64,000 nt of DNA from Flavobacteriales bacterium (GTDB lineage Bacteria > Bacteroidota > Bacteroidia > Flavobacteriales_F > PHOS-HE28). The translations under genes were made by a program, and so were the position numbers. A model generated the notes under the pieces. That model searched no databases. It was not told the origin of the DNA and saw nothing but the letters and a program-made list of their open reading frames with translations. Position 1 is the first letter of the stretch. Each line of letters opens with the position of its first letter. Location of the stretch: NCBI GenBank assembly GCA_016718655.1, contig JADKCV010000060.1:62001-126000 (forward strand), in the 5' to 3' direction. Positions 41,504 to 50,871 of the stretch are shown one piece after another.

Positions 41504-42991
41504 TCAATGCACGCCACGCATCAATTTACGGACCAAGGGTGAAATGACAATGAGCACCACACCGGCGATGAGGGCGTAGAGGCCGAGTTCGCCATAGCCA
41601 TCCGTATAAAGCTCAAGCTTCTCGTAATTGGTGGCGTCGGGGTTCTCCGAGCTCATGCCAGCCCCCAGTAGGCCTGCAGCGTATTGCCCATAGGCGCTGG
41701 CCAAGAACCACATACCCATCATCAGGCCTTGGATGCGCACCGGGCTCAACTTGGTCATCAACGATAGACCGATCGGACTCAGGGCCAGTTCCCCGAAAGT
41801 GATCACGAACCAGGCGAAGGTGAAGAGCTCCGTGCTGGTGATCCCGTTCTCATCGGACAGACCCAGCGTGCTCTTGAAGATGTAGAAGCCACCTGCCAGG
41901 AACAGGAAGCCCAGACCGAACTTCACCACGCTGTTGGGCTCCAGCTTCCGTTTGCTCAGCCACAGCCATAGCAGACCGACCACCGCACTGAAGGCGATCA
42001 CGAAGAGCGAGTTCGCCGCGTTGTTCACGCTGTTGGGGTCCACCGGGAATCCGAAGAGGGTGGGGCGCAGGTTGTTCAGCGCGAAGAGGCTGAGGCTGCC
42101 ACCACTCTGTTCGAAGAAGGCCCAGAAGAAGATGCTGAAGAAGATGAAGATCAGTGCCGCGGCCAACCGCAGGTTCTCGGCCTTGCTGAAGGTGCGCATC
42201 TCCCAAGCCAGGTAAATGAGCGTGAGGGGGCCCACCACATACATGAACAGGTCGGTGTAGGCCGTGTTGGTCACCATCAGCAGGATCAGGGGGATCACTG
42301 CCAGGGAACCGATGTAGGTACCCCATTCGTAGGCCTTGCGCTTGGCGGCCGGCAGGTCGGGATCCAGGGGTGAAAGGCCGATGGGGCCGAAGCTCTTGCG
42401 GCGGAAGGCGAAGTTGATGAGGCTGATGATCATCACCACTCCGACCATGGCGAAGGCCGCGCGCCAGCTGTGTTCCTTGCCTACATAGACCATCAGGAGC
42501 CCGCCGAGGAAGGCCCCGATGTTGATGCCCATGTAGAAGAGACCGAAGCCCGCATCGCGGCGGTGGTCGTCCGTATTGTACAGCTGACCCACCATGGTGC
42601 TGATGTTCGGCTTGAAGAAGCCCGTGCCGATGATGGTGAAGCAGATGCCGATATAGAAGAGCTCCGTGGGGGCCATGGCTATGGTGAACCCGCCGACGAT
42701 CATCAATAATGCGCCCCATACCAAGGACTTCTGGAAGCCCAGGATCTTATCCGCGAATACGCCACCCAGGAAGGTGAAGGCGTACACGAAGGCCTGTATC
42801 GCCCCGTACTGCAGATTGGCCTCCTTGTCGCCCAGCCCCAGTTGGGTCACCATGAACACCACCAGCATGCCGCGCAGGCCGTAGAAGCAGAAGCGCTCCC
42901 ACATCTCGGTGCCGAAGAGGTAGAAGAGCTGCTTCGGGTAGGTGCCCTTGAAGGAGCGGATCTGGTCGAGGGTGGGGGCGGTGCCGGTCAT
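41504..42991 (-). CDS. POT/PTR family peptide transporter (copy 1)
   Basis: 495 residues from the ATG at 42991. Proton-coupled oligopeptide transporter with the E-x-x-E-R-F signature EMWERFCFYG on helix 1, GFFKPNISTMVGQLY and the FYMGINIGAFLGG stretch; 12-14 membrane helices. Imports di- and tripeptides with protons. Third and last of three POT genes in a row, 14 nt after the previous one, close to a DPP-IV peptidase, so peptide uptake is likely its job. Confidence 0.94.
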   Translation of the reverse strand: MTGTAPTLDQIRSFKGTYPKQLFYLFGTEMWERFCFYGLRGMLVVFMVTQLGLGDKEANLQYGAIQAFVYAFTFLGGVFADKILGFQKSLVWGALLMIVGGFTIAMAPTELFYIGICFTIIGTGFFKPNISTMVGQLYNTDDHRRDAGFGLFYMGINIGAFLGGLLMVYVGKEHSWRAAFAMVGVVMIISLINFAFRRKSFGPIGLSPLDPDLPAAKRKAYEWGTYIGSLAVIPLILLMVTNTAYTDLFMYVVGPLTLIYLAWEMRTFSKAENLRLAAALIFIFFSIFFWAFFEQSGGSLSLFALNNLRPTLFGFPVDPNSVNNAANSLFVIAFSAVVGLLWLWLSKRKLEPNSVVKFGLGFLFLAGGFYIFKSTLGLSDENGITSTELFTFAWFVITFGELALSPIGLSLMTKLSPVRIQGLMMGMWFLASAYGQYAAGLLGAGMSSENPDATNYEKLELYTDGYGELGLYALIAGVVLIVISPLVRKLMRGVH

Positions 42992-43005
42992 GGGACGGGG
43001 GCGTA

Positions 43006-44652
43006 TCAGTGCTGTGAAATGGTCTTGTTCAGCCAGCGCAGCATCAGGAACATCACGACGGCTGCGGCGCCCAGCAGGGCGAAGTTCACCAGGAAGAAGC
43101 TGCTCTTGTGCGCATAACCATCCCAAAGGGTGGCCAGGATACCGCTCAGTTTGTTGCCGATCGAAGTGCTCAGGAACCAGCCACCCATCATCAGGGCCGT
43201 CAGGCGTTTGGGGCTCACCTTGCTCACCAGCGACAGGCCCATGGGGCTCAGGAAAAGTTCGCCGATGGTGACCACGCCATAGCAGGCCACCAGCCACCAA
43301 CTGGAGGCTTTCATCGCACCGTTCTCGCAGACGTAGACCGCAGCCACCATCACCAAGGTGGAAAGGGCTGAGATCAACAGGCCCCACGCGATCTTGGTGG
43401 CCGTGTTCGGTTCCATGCCCCGGCGCTTCAGCAGGGCGAAGAAGCCCACCACCAGCGGTGTCAGCAGGATCACCCACAGCGGGTTGATACTCTGGAATAG
43501 TTCGGTGTTGAAGAGATGGATCGTCGCCCCTTCGGGTGGCGCCAAGGCCGGTTGCAGGTTCTTGAAGTACACCGGCTTGCTCCATTCCCTCACCTCCCGG
43601 CCATCCACCTTCACCACCTTGAAATTGGCATCATACGCGGTGACCGAATCCGGGCTGTTCACCACCTGCTCGGCCAGGTACAGCGACTCCGTCACCGGCT
43701 GGACCACGGCAGGCACCTCGCGGTCCGTGTAGAACTGTGCCCAGGTGGTAAGGGCCGTGCCGTTCTGCTTGAACACCGCCCAGAACATGATGCTGACCGC
43801 GAAGATGCTCAACAGGGCCGCCAGCGATCGCTTGTCCTCGATGCTGGCCCGGATGTACAGGCCCACGTAGAAGATGATCACCGGGATGGTGGCGAAGATG
43901 AACGCATCCGTGCTATCGCTGCCGAACACGTTACCCGGCAGGCTCCATCCACCGATGCCCACGATGATCGCTGGCAGGAACACCGTGGCGAACACGCGCT
44001 GAAGGCTCATGTCCTCCTTCTGGGCCGGCTTGCGCACATCCGCATGGCGGTAGTGCTTCAGTCCCACGGCGAAGACGATCAGGCCGATGAACATGCCCAC
44101 CCCTGCTGTTGCAAAGGCTTCGCCCCAGCCGTACTTGTTCCGCATGTAGGCCGCGAACAGGTTGCACACCATCGCACCAAGGTTGATCCCCATGTAGAAG
44201 ATGTTGTAGCCACTGTCCTTACGGTCCTTGTACTGCGGATCGTTGTAGAGATTGCCGAGCAGGGTGCTGATGTTGGGCTTGAAGAAGCCGTTGCCCAGGA
44301 TGATCAGGCCCAGCGACACATAGAATGCTGTCATGCCCGGGAGCGACAGGCCGATGTAACCCAGGCCCATCAACGCGCCGCCGAGGAAGATGGAACGCGA
44401 ATAGCCCAGCACGCGGTCCGCCAGCAGCCCCCCGATGAAGGGGGTGAGGAACACCAGGGCGATGAAAGTGCCATAAATGTCCGCAGCATCCTTGCGGTCC
44501 ATCGCCAACCCACCGGTGGACAGCGGGTCCGTGAGGTACAGCTGGAAGATGCCGATCATCAGGTAATACCCGAACCGTTCCCACATCTCCGAGAGGAACA
44601 GAAAGGGCAGGCCGGCAGGATGTTTACCGGACTTTAGCGTGGCGTTGGACAT
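43006..44652 (-). CDS. POT/PTR family peptide transporter (copy 2)
   Basis: 548 residues with the EMWERFGYYL signature and GNGFFKPNISTLLGNLY. It differs from its neighbours by a hydrophilic insertion of about 80-90 residues (about 305-395, WAQFYTDREVP to PEGATIHLF) between membrane helices in the second half, consistent with a periplasmic domain as seen in Bacteroidota POT proteins. Substrates are probably short peptides. Confidence 0.93.
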   Translation of the reverse strand: MSNATLKSGKHPAGLPFLFLSEMWERFGYYLMIGIFQLYLTDPLSTGGLAMDRKDAADIYGTFIALVFLTPFIGGLLADRVLGYSRSIFLGGALMGLGYIGLSLPGMTAFYVSLGLIILGNGFFKPNISTLLGNLYNDPQYKDRKDSGYNIFYMGINLGAMVCNLFAAYMRNKYGWGEAFATAGVGMFIGLIVFAVGLKHYRHADVRKPAQKEDMSLQRVFATVFLPAIIVGIGGWSLPGNVFGSDSTDAFIFATIPVIIFYVGLYIRASIEDKRSLAALLSIFAVSIMFWAVFKQNGTALTTWAQFYTDREVPAVVQPVTESLYLAEQVVNSPDSVTAYDANFKVVKVDGREVREWSKPVYFKNLQPALAPPEGATIHLFNTELFQSINPLWVILLTPLVVGFFALLKRRGMEPNTATKIAWGLLISALSTLVMVAAVYVCENGAMKASSWWLVACYGVVTIGELFLSPMGLSLVSKVSPKRLTALMMGGWFLSTSIGNKLSGILATLWDGYAHKSSFFLVNFALLGAAAVVMFLMLRWLNKTISQH

Positions 44653-44661
44653 GCGCGATGC

Positions 44662-46143
44662 CTATCGGATGCCGTGGAACAGTTTGTTCACCAGCGGGCT
44701 CACCACCATCAAGAAGAGACCGATCCCAGCGGTGACGTAACCCATGGTGCTATACACATCCACGTAGGTGGCCAAGCTAGCGGCCTTGTCCAACACTTCG
44801 GCTTCACCTGCGCCATGTTCAGCGCCTGTCAATTTAGCAAGCATACCGGCTGCATAGTTGGCCCCAGCGATGCTGAGGAACCAAGCGCCCATGGCCGTTG
44901 CGGTCATGTCCTTCGGCACCAATTTGGTCACCATGCTCAGGCCGATCGGTGAGAGGAACAGTTCACCCGTGGTGTGCAACATGTAGAGCAGTGCGAGTGT
45001 CCACAGTGGAACTTGGTATTCCACGGCCAGCGGTGCAGCGATGAGGATCACCAGGTAACCCAGGCCAAGCTGGAGGATGCCCAGGCCGAATTTCATCGGG
45101 ATGCTGAAGTCCCTGTCCATCTGCTTCAACTTCACCCACATGATGGAGAAAATGGAACCGAATATGAGGATGTAGGCCGGGTTGAAGAACTGCGTGGTGG
45201 CGGCGCCCATTTCCCAACCGAATACGTGTCTGTCAACGTTGCGGTCCGCGAAGAGCGTGAGGCTACTGCCGGCTTGCTCGAAGCAGGCCCAGAACACCAC
45301 GTTGAAGAGCATGAGGATGATGAAGCCGAACATCTTATCCAACTGCACTTTCCCATCCTTCAACCCGCGTGCGATCAAGCTGCCGATCACGAACACCGCA
45401 ACGGCCAACAGGACATAACCAGCGATGTTGGTATTGCGCAACAGGAAGTACAACACAGGAATGAGCGCGGCGCACAATACCAGCACGGCGTTGAAGGGGC
45501 TCAGTGGGCCGTATTTGGGCTTGTACAAAGTAGCGGGTGAAGGTGGGGCGCTCACTTCAGCGTAGTGTTTGCTACCCAGTTGGAACACGATCACCCCCAG
45601 CAGCATGCCGATGCCCGCCAGCGCAAAACCGTACTTGGCACCATAGATGTTGCCCACTTCGGCACACACCGTTGTGGCCAGCAACGCGCCCAGGTTGATG
45701 CCGATGTAGAAGATGGTGAAGCCACTATCCTTGCGGTTGTCGCCATCCGCGTAAAGCTTGCCCACCATCGTGCTGATGTTCGGCTTGAACAGGCCGTTGC
45801 CCACGATGATCACGGCCATGCCCCAGAAGAGCAGCATTTCCGTGCCACCTACGATGATGAACTCACCGATGGCCATCAATATGCCTCCCAGCAATACCGC
45901 CAACCGTGATCCCAGGATCTGGTCCGCGATGCGGCCTCCGATCACCGGCATCACATACACGAGCGCCGTGTAGGCCCCGTAGACCGCGAAGCCCTTGTTG
46001 TCGCCCATGGCCAATGATTTCACCAGGTACAACAGCAGAAGGGCCCGCATGCCATAGTAGCAGAAGCGTTCCCACATCTCTGCGGCGAACAGCCAGTACA
46101 GTCCTTGGGGGTGACCGATGGTCGGTGTCGTGGTGTTGCTCAT
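44662..46143 (-). CDS. POT/PTR family peptide transporter (copy 3)
   Basis: 493 residues, EMWERFCYYG signature, GNGLFKPNISTMVGKLY. First gene of the three-gene POT run, 9 nt ahead of copy 2. No insertion. The S9 peptidase gene lies 114 nt upstream on the same strand with no visible terminator between, so a shared transcript is possible. Confidence 0.93.
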   Translation of the reverse strand: MSNTTTPTIGHPQGLYWLFAAEMWERFCYYGMRALLLLYLVKSLAMGDNKGFAVYGAYTALVYVMPVIGGRIADQILGSRLAVLLGGILMAIGEFIIVGGTEMLLFWGMAVIIVGNGLFKPNISTMVGKLYADGDNRKDSGFTIFYIGINLGALLATTVCAEVGNIYGAKYGFALAGIGMLLGVIVFQLGSKHYAEVSAPPSPATLYKPKYGPLSPFNAVLVLCAALIPVLYFLLRNTNIAGYVLLAVAVFVIGSLIARGLKDGKVQLDKMFGFIILMLFNVVFWACFEQAGSSLTLFADRNVDRHVFGWEMGAATTQFFNPAYILIFGSIFSIMWVKLKQMDRDFSIPMKFGLGILQLGLGYLVILIAAPLAVEYQVPLWTLALLYMLHTTGELFLSPIGLSMVTKLVPKDMTATAMGAWFLSIAGANYAAGMLAKLTGAEHGAGEAEVLDKAASLATYVDVYSTMGYVTAGIGLFLMVVSPLVNKLFHGIR

Positions 46144-46257
46144 GAAGGGTTCACGGGTTGAGGTGCGCCAAGGTAGGAAAGGGACTGAACTACAAGGCGT
46201 GGGGTAAGGAACAGTGGTGGATCTTCACCTGGTCCTGCCCCCGCCCCTATTCCTTGC

Positions 46258-48468
46258 TCACAGATTCTCCACCAACCATTGGGTCATCATCTCATACAGG
46301 TGCAAGCGGGTGGGACCGCCGTAGATGCCGTGGTTGCGGTCGGGGTAGGCGAACTGGTCGAAGGGCTTGTTGGCCTTCACCAGCGCGTTGATCATCTCGG
46401 CGGCGTTCTGGAAGTGCACGTTGTCATCGGCCATGCCGTGGATGAGCAGGTAGTTGCCCTTGAGCTTGCCCACGTGATTGATGGGGCTGTTGTCGTCGTA
46501 GCCGTGCCCGTTGGCCTGGGGCATGCCCATGTAACGCTCGGTGTAGATGGTGTCGTAGTAGCGCCAGTTGGTCACGGGTGCCACGGCGATGGCCGCCTTG
46601 AACACATCGGCCCCCTTGGTGATGCAGAGGCTGCTCATGTACCCGCCGTAGCTCCAGCCCCAGATGCCGATGCGCGCGCCGTCCACATAGGGCTGCGATG
46701 CCAGCCACTGCGCGGTCGCGATCTGGTCCTCGGTCTCGTACTTGCCCAGCTCGCCGTAGGTCACGTGGCGGAAATCCTTGCCCCGATGCCCGGTGCCACG
46801 AGGGTCCACGCAGGCCACGATGTAGCCCTGGTCCGTCAGCAACGTGTGCCACAGGTGTGCCCGACCATCCCACTGGTCCAACACCTCGTTGCTGTTGGGA
46901 CCGCTGTATTGCACCATCAGCACCGGGTATTTCTTCGCTGGGTCGAAGTCACGTGGCTTCGTCATCCACCCACGAAGTTCCACGGCACCCGGCGTGGTGA
47001 AGGTGAAGAACTCCTTCGTCACCAACCCGTATTCCGTGGTGGCGGCCTGCAGCTTCACGTTGTCCTTCAGCACCTTCACCAGTTTGCCGTTGCCCTGGTG
47101 CAGCGTTACCACGGGCACACTGTTCGCCGTGCTGCGGGTGTTGATGAAGTAGCGGAAGCCGGCACTGAACTCCGCATCATTGTGCCCGCCCTTGGGCGAT
47201 AGCTCCACGATGCCCTTGCCCGCCAGGGTGGTGCTCAGCACCTGCTGGGTCTCGGGTGAATCCTTCGCAGCAGTGAAGATCACCTGCTTGGTCCTATCAT
47301 CGACACCCTTCACGCTCACCACATCCCACGCACCGCGCGTCAGCTGTCGAGGTTCGCCGTTCATCGGCACGAAGTAGATATGGTTCCAGCCATCACGCTC
47401 GCTGGTGAGCACGAAGCCGCTGCCGTCGCTCAGGAAGTGCAGGTCGTCCGTGACCTCCACATAGGTGCGGTTGGTCTCATTGTACACGGTGTTGGGCACC
47501 GGTACCACGCTGCGTTCCGCCAGGTTCACCGTGGCGATCACCTTCTCGTTCTGCAGGCGGTTCATGCGCATGAACCACAGCACATTGTCATCCGGCGTCC
47601 AACCCAGGCGGGGGATGTACACCTCGCCGCTGGCCCCCAGGGGAATGGCGCGCGAGGTCTTCGTCGCCACCTCATAGCAGTGCAGTTCCACGGTGCTGTT
47701 CACCTCGCCGGCCTTGGGGTACTTGAACCGGTACTCGCTGGGATACAGCTGCCCCTTGTACAGGGCCAGGTCGAACTCCTTCACCGCGCTCTCATCGCTG
47801 CGCAGGTAAAGCAGTTTGGTCCCTTTCGGGCTCCAAGCGAAGCCCTTCACGAGCGCGAACTCCTCCTCGTATACCCAATCCGTCACCCCGTTGATCACGC
47901 TGTTCCGTGCACCATCGGAAGTGACCTGCGTCTCACGCATCGTGGCGAGGTCCACCACGAAAAGGTTGTTCTCCCGCACGAAGGCGGCCTTGCTTCCATC
48001 GGGGCTGAAGGTGGCCAGCTGCTGCTTGGGCTTGGCAGGGTCGCTCAGTGGCACCAGTTTGCGGCTGGCCCGGTCGTAGATGTAGTGGTAGGCCAGATAA
48101 CTGTAGCGGTAGATCGGTTCCACGGCGGACTCGATCATCATCTTGCGCTCATCTCCGCTGAAGCTGTATCCTTCCAGTTCCACCGGCTCCTTGCCACCCG
48201 TAGGGATGAGCTCGCTGCCACGCACCAATGTGGCCACCTTATCACCGGTGCGATAGGCGTACTGGTTGATGACGCTCTCGTCACCCTCGCGGTCCTGTGC
48301 CGTGTAGTGAAGGCCGTCCTTCATGCTCGCCAGGCCACCTACCATCTCGGCGCTGAACAGGGGGCTTGCCCAGATGTCCTTGTTGGTAAGGGACTTCTGT
48401 GCGGTGATCAGTGCAGGGGTGAGCAGCAGGGCCAAGCCCAGGACGAAGGTGGCGGGTCGGAATAGCAT
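46258..48468 (-). CDS. Dipeptidyl peptidase IV-type S9 peptidase, secreted
   Basis: 736 residues from the ATG at 48468. Signal peptide about 1-23 (ending LITAQ), beta-propeller with the DPPIV N-terminal domain (about 60-470), and an alpha/beta hydrolase domain with Ser606 in GWSYGGYMS, Asp near 682 in MADDNVHF and His near 712 in DRNHGIYGG. Removes dipeptides (often X-Pro or X-Ala) from oligopeptides in the periplasm. The dipeptides made are substrates for the POT transporters encoded just downstream. Confidence 0.95.
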   Translation of the reverse strand: MLFRPATFVLGLALLLTPALITAQKSLTNKDIWASPLFSAEMVGGLASMKDGLHYTAQDREGDESVINQYAYRTGDKVATLVRGSELIPTGGKEPVELEGYSFSGDERKMMIESAVEPIYRYSYLAYHYIYDRASRKLVPLSDPAKPKQQLATFSPDGSKAAFVRENNLFVVDLATMRETQVTSDGARNSVINGVTDWVYEEEFALVKGFAWSPKGTKLLYLRSDESAVKEFDLALYKGQLYPSEYRFKYPKAGEVNSTVELHCYEVATKTSRAIPLGASGEVYIPRLGWTPDDNVLWFMRMNRLQNEKVIATVNLAERSVVPVPNTVYNETNRTYVEVTDDLHFLSDGSGFVLTSERDGWNHIYFVPMNGEPRQLTRGAWDVVSVKGVDDRTKQVIFTAAKDSPETQQVLSTTLAGKGIVELSPKGGHNDAEFSAGFRYFINTRSTANSVPVVTLHQGNGKLVKVLKDNVKLQAATTEYGLVTKEFFTFTTPGAVELRGWMTKPRDFDPAKKYPVLMVQYSGPNSNEVLDQWDGRAHLWHTLLTDQGYIVACVDPRGTGHRGKDFRHVTYGELGKYETEDQIATAQWLASQPYVDGARIGIWGWSYGGYMSSLCITKGADVFKAAIAVAPVTNWRYYDTIYTERYMGMPQANGHGYDDNSPINHVGKLKGNYLLIHGMADDNVHFQNAAEMINALVKANKPFDQFAYPDRNHGIYGGPTRLHLYEMMTQWLVENL

Positions 48469-48472
48469 GCTG

Positions 48473-48480
48473 CGAATATC
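48473..48480 (-). promoter_or_regulatory. -7 box GATATTCG of the S9 peptidase gene
   Basis: Fits N-A-n-n-T-T-Y-G, 4 nt before the ATG at 48468; predicts a leaderless start. Confidence 0.5.
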
Positions 48481-48592
48481 GGGGGCCTGAGAACAATGGC
48501 CGCACCTGGTTGAACCGCTCAGCCCCCCCTTCAGCGTTCCAGTACACCCATTACTTGGCCCTAGACCTTTGTTATGGAGACCTGGAAGAGCA

Positions 48593-49897
48593 TCACTTTT
48601 CCACAAAGTCCATGTCGCTGTGGAAGGTCTCGTGCACCCGGCTGGTGGCCCAGAACGCCGCCGCGATGCAGATCAGGCCCACGACCAAGGCACTGGTGAT
48701 GTTGCCCAAGGGTGCGGCGAGGAAGGTGAAGGCATAGGTGACCGGCAGCACAGCACCGCGCACGAAGTTGGGGGTGGTGGTGGCCACGGTGCTGCGGATG
48801 TTGGTGCCGAACTGCTCACTGGCCACGGTGACGAAGATGACCCAGTAGCCCGTGGCGGTACCCAAGGCCAAACACATCCAGTAGTAGGTCTGGATGGTGG
48901 CCCCGTTCAGGCCGAACAGGAAGATCAAGGTGAGCAGGAGGTTGGCCGTGAGATAGCCGTAGATGACCTTCTTTCGGCTGCGCAGGATCTGGCTCAGCAG
49001 GCCGCTGAGCAGGTCGCCCAGGCTCAGGCCGATGTACGCATAGCGGATGGCACTTCCATTGATGCGCTTGAGCTCTTCGCCCTGCAGTGCACTGGTGTCG
49101 ATCGCCAGTTGGGGCACGAAGACATCCTGGCTGAGGTTGACCAGAACGCCGATGACATACCAGACCGGCACCCCGATGAGGATGCAACCGAGGTAGCGCA
49201 TCAGGCGGTCGCGGTCGTTGAAGAGCAAGCGCAAGTCGCCTTTGCGGGCCGTACTCTGCTTCACGCGGTGGAAAAGGCCGCTCTCGAAGGCGCCCACCCG
49301 CATGACGAGCAGCACCAGACCCATGAGGCCACCCATGAGGTAGGCCACCTGCCAATCCATCAGCGGACTTCCGGTGAGCTGCTCGAACACGCTGCCCAAG
49401 GCTTTTCCCTGCCGCACCACCTCGTCGGCGAACACCGCCCCCAGCGCGCCGAAGGTGACCACGATCATGGTGCCGTAACCGCGTTTCCCCACCGGCAGTG
49501 TTTCGGTGATCAGCGTGATGCCCGCGCCCAGTTCACCAGCCAGGCCGACGCCCGCGATGAACCGCACGATGGCATAGCTGGTCAGGTCGAAGGTGAATGC
49601 ATTGGCGATGTTGGCCAGCGAGTAGAGCAGGATGCTGCCGAAGAGCACGGTGATGCGGCCTTTCTTGTCACCCCACACGCCCCATAGGATGCCGCCCACG
49701 AGCATGCCCAGCATCTGGATGTTGAACAGGTTGATGCCGACATCCTTGATACCCGGATGCCCTGCCCCCATGATGTGCTCGAGGCTTTCGCGCTTCACCA
49801 CGTTGAAGAGCACCAGGTCGTAGATGTCCACGAAGTATCCCAGCGCCGCCACGGTGATGAGCAGGGCGGTGCGTTTGTCGGTGAAAAGGGCGGGCAT
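48593..49897 (-). CDS. MFS transporter, metabolite/proton symporter-like
   Basis: 434 residues from the ATG at 49897, 12 membrane helices. MFS loop motif GVWGDKKGRI between helices 2 and 3 and GVGLAGELGAGITLITETLP on helix 4/5, resembling the metabolite:H+ symporter and sugar-porter branches. Substrate unknown. A -7 box lies 7 nt before the start; the divergent gene at 49986 shares the intergenic space. Confidence 0.88.
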   Translation of the reverse strand: MPALFTDKRTALLITVAALGYFVDIYDLVLFNVVKRESLEHIMGAGHPGIKDVGINLFNIQMLGMLVGGILWGVWGDKKGRITVLFGSILLYSLANIANAFTFDLTSYAIVRFIAGVGLAGELGAGITLITETLPVGKRGYGTMIVVTFGALGAVFADEVVRQGKALGSVFEQLTGSPLMDWQVAYLMGGLMGLVLLVMRVGAFESGLFHRVKQSTARKGDLRLLFNDRDRLMRYLGCILIGVPVWYVIGVLVNLSQDVFVPQLAIDTSALQGEELKRINGSAIRYAYIGLSLGDLLSGLLSQILRSRKKVIYGYLTANLLLTLIFLFGLNGATIQTYYWMCLALGTATGYWVIFVTVASEQFGTNIRSTVATTTPNFVRGAVLPVTYAFTFLAAPLGNITSALVVGLICIAAAFWATSRVHETFHSDMDFVEK

Positions 49898-49904
49898 GCG
49901 TCCG

Positions 49905-49912
49905 CGAACGTA
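49905..49912 (-). promoter_or_regulatory. -7 box TACGTTCG of the MFS gene
   Basis: One mismatch to TAnnTTTG; 7 nt before the ATG at 49897, leaving at most a few bases of leader. Confidence 0.5.
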
Positions 49913-49970
49913 TGGATTTGCCCTCTTGCCGGGTGATGCTCGGCAAATGGTCCTGCCGGCACGGATCGTG

Positions 49971-49978
49971 CACCTTCG
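49971..49978 (+). promoter_or_regulatory. -7 box CACCTTCG of the SdiA-regulated-like gene
   Basis: 7 nt before the ATG at 49986 and facing away from the MFS promoter about 60 bp to the left. Confidence 0.5.
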
Positions 49979-49985
49979 TGGCGCG

Positions 49986-50864
49986 ATGTACCGACACCAC
50001 CTTCTTCCCGGGGCCCTTGCCCTGGCCACCATGGCGGTCGCCCAGACCCGGGCACTGCCTTACGACCTGGCGAACCCCACGGTCGTGCATGAACTCCCGG
50101 GCATGTTGCTGGAGGTATCGGCCTTGACCGATGTGGACGCCAACACCGTGGCCTGCCTGCAGGACGAGCAGGGGAAAGTGTTCCGTGTCGACCTGCGTGA
50201 CGGAGCAGTGAGCACCCTGGCCACCTTCAGCGGTCCGGGTGATTTTGAAGGGCTGACCCGTGTGGGAGAGGAATACCTGGCCCTGCGCAGTGACGGTCTT
50301 GTGTTCCGGCTCCGGCCGCAGAACGGTCTGTTCGCGGTGCAGGATACCTTCCGTCTGGCCGTATTGCACAATAACCTGGAAGGCCTGGGTTATGATGAGC
50401 AGGCCGGCCGTGTCCTGGTCTCGCCCAAGGACCTTGCCAAGGGTGGTCCGGATATTCGGGACCGAAGAGTGCTCTATGCGTTCGATCCCGTGTCCGCTAC
50501 GCATCCCGTGCAGGAGGTGCTCCAGCTCTCGCTGCAGGACCTGATGACACAGGCCAAGGCCCTGGGCATCGCCATACCCATGAAACGCACGGACAACGGC
50601 CGTGAAGTGCCGGCCCTGAAACTGCGCTACAGCTCCGTCGCGGTGCATCCGCGCAGCGGGCATTACTACCTGCTCTCGGCGGTGGATCGATCGCTATTGG
50701 TGGTGGACCGCGCCGGTACCCTGGTGCACCTGGCCTGGCTGGATGAACGGCTGTTGCCCAAACCCGAAGGGATCACCTTCCTCGCCGACGGTAATCTCGT
50801 ACTGAGCAGTGAGGGCAAGGGCCGGACCCCGGTGGTCGTGCGGTACGCGATGAAGCCCGAATAG
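49986..50864 (+). CDS. Secreted SdiA-regulated-domain-like beta-propeller protein
   Basis: 292 residues from the ATG at 49986; signal peptide 1-20 (ending AVAQ). The pattern LLEVSALTDVDANTVACLQDEQG, DFEGLTRVGEEYLALRSDG, NNLEGLGYDEQAGRVLVSPKD and KPEGITFLADGNLVLSSEG matches the SdiA-regulated / phytase-like esterase propeller family, which is periplasmic. Molecular role unknown. Convergent with the bestrophin gene. Confidence 0.82.
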   Translation: MYRHHLLPGALALATMAVAQTRALPYDLANPTVVHELPGMLLEVSALTDVDANTVACLQDEQGKVFRVDLRDGAVSTLATFSGPGDFEGLTRVGEEYLALRSDGLVFRLRPQNGLFAVQDTFRLAVLHNNLEGLGYDEQAGRVLVSPKDLAKGGPDIRDRRVLYAFDPVSATHPVQEVLQLSLQDLMTQAKALGIAIPMKRTDNGREVPALKLRYSSVAVHPRSGHYYLLSAVDRSLLVVDRAGTLVHLAWLDERLLPKPEGITFLADGNLVLSSEGKGRTPVVVRYAMKPE

Positions 50865-50871
50865 CCGGGGC

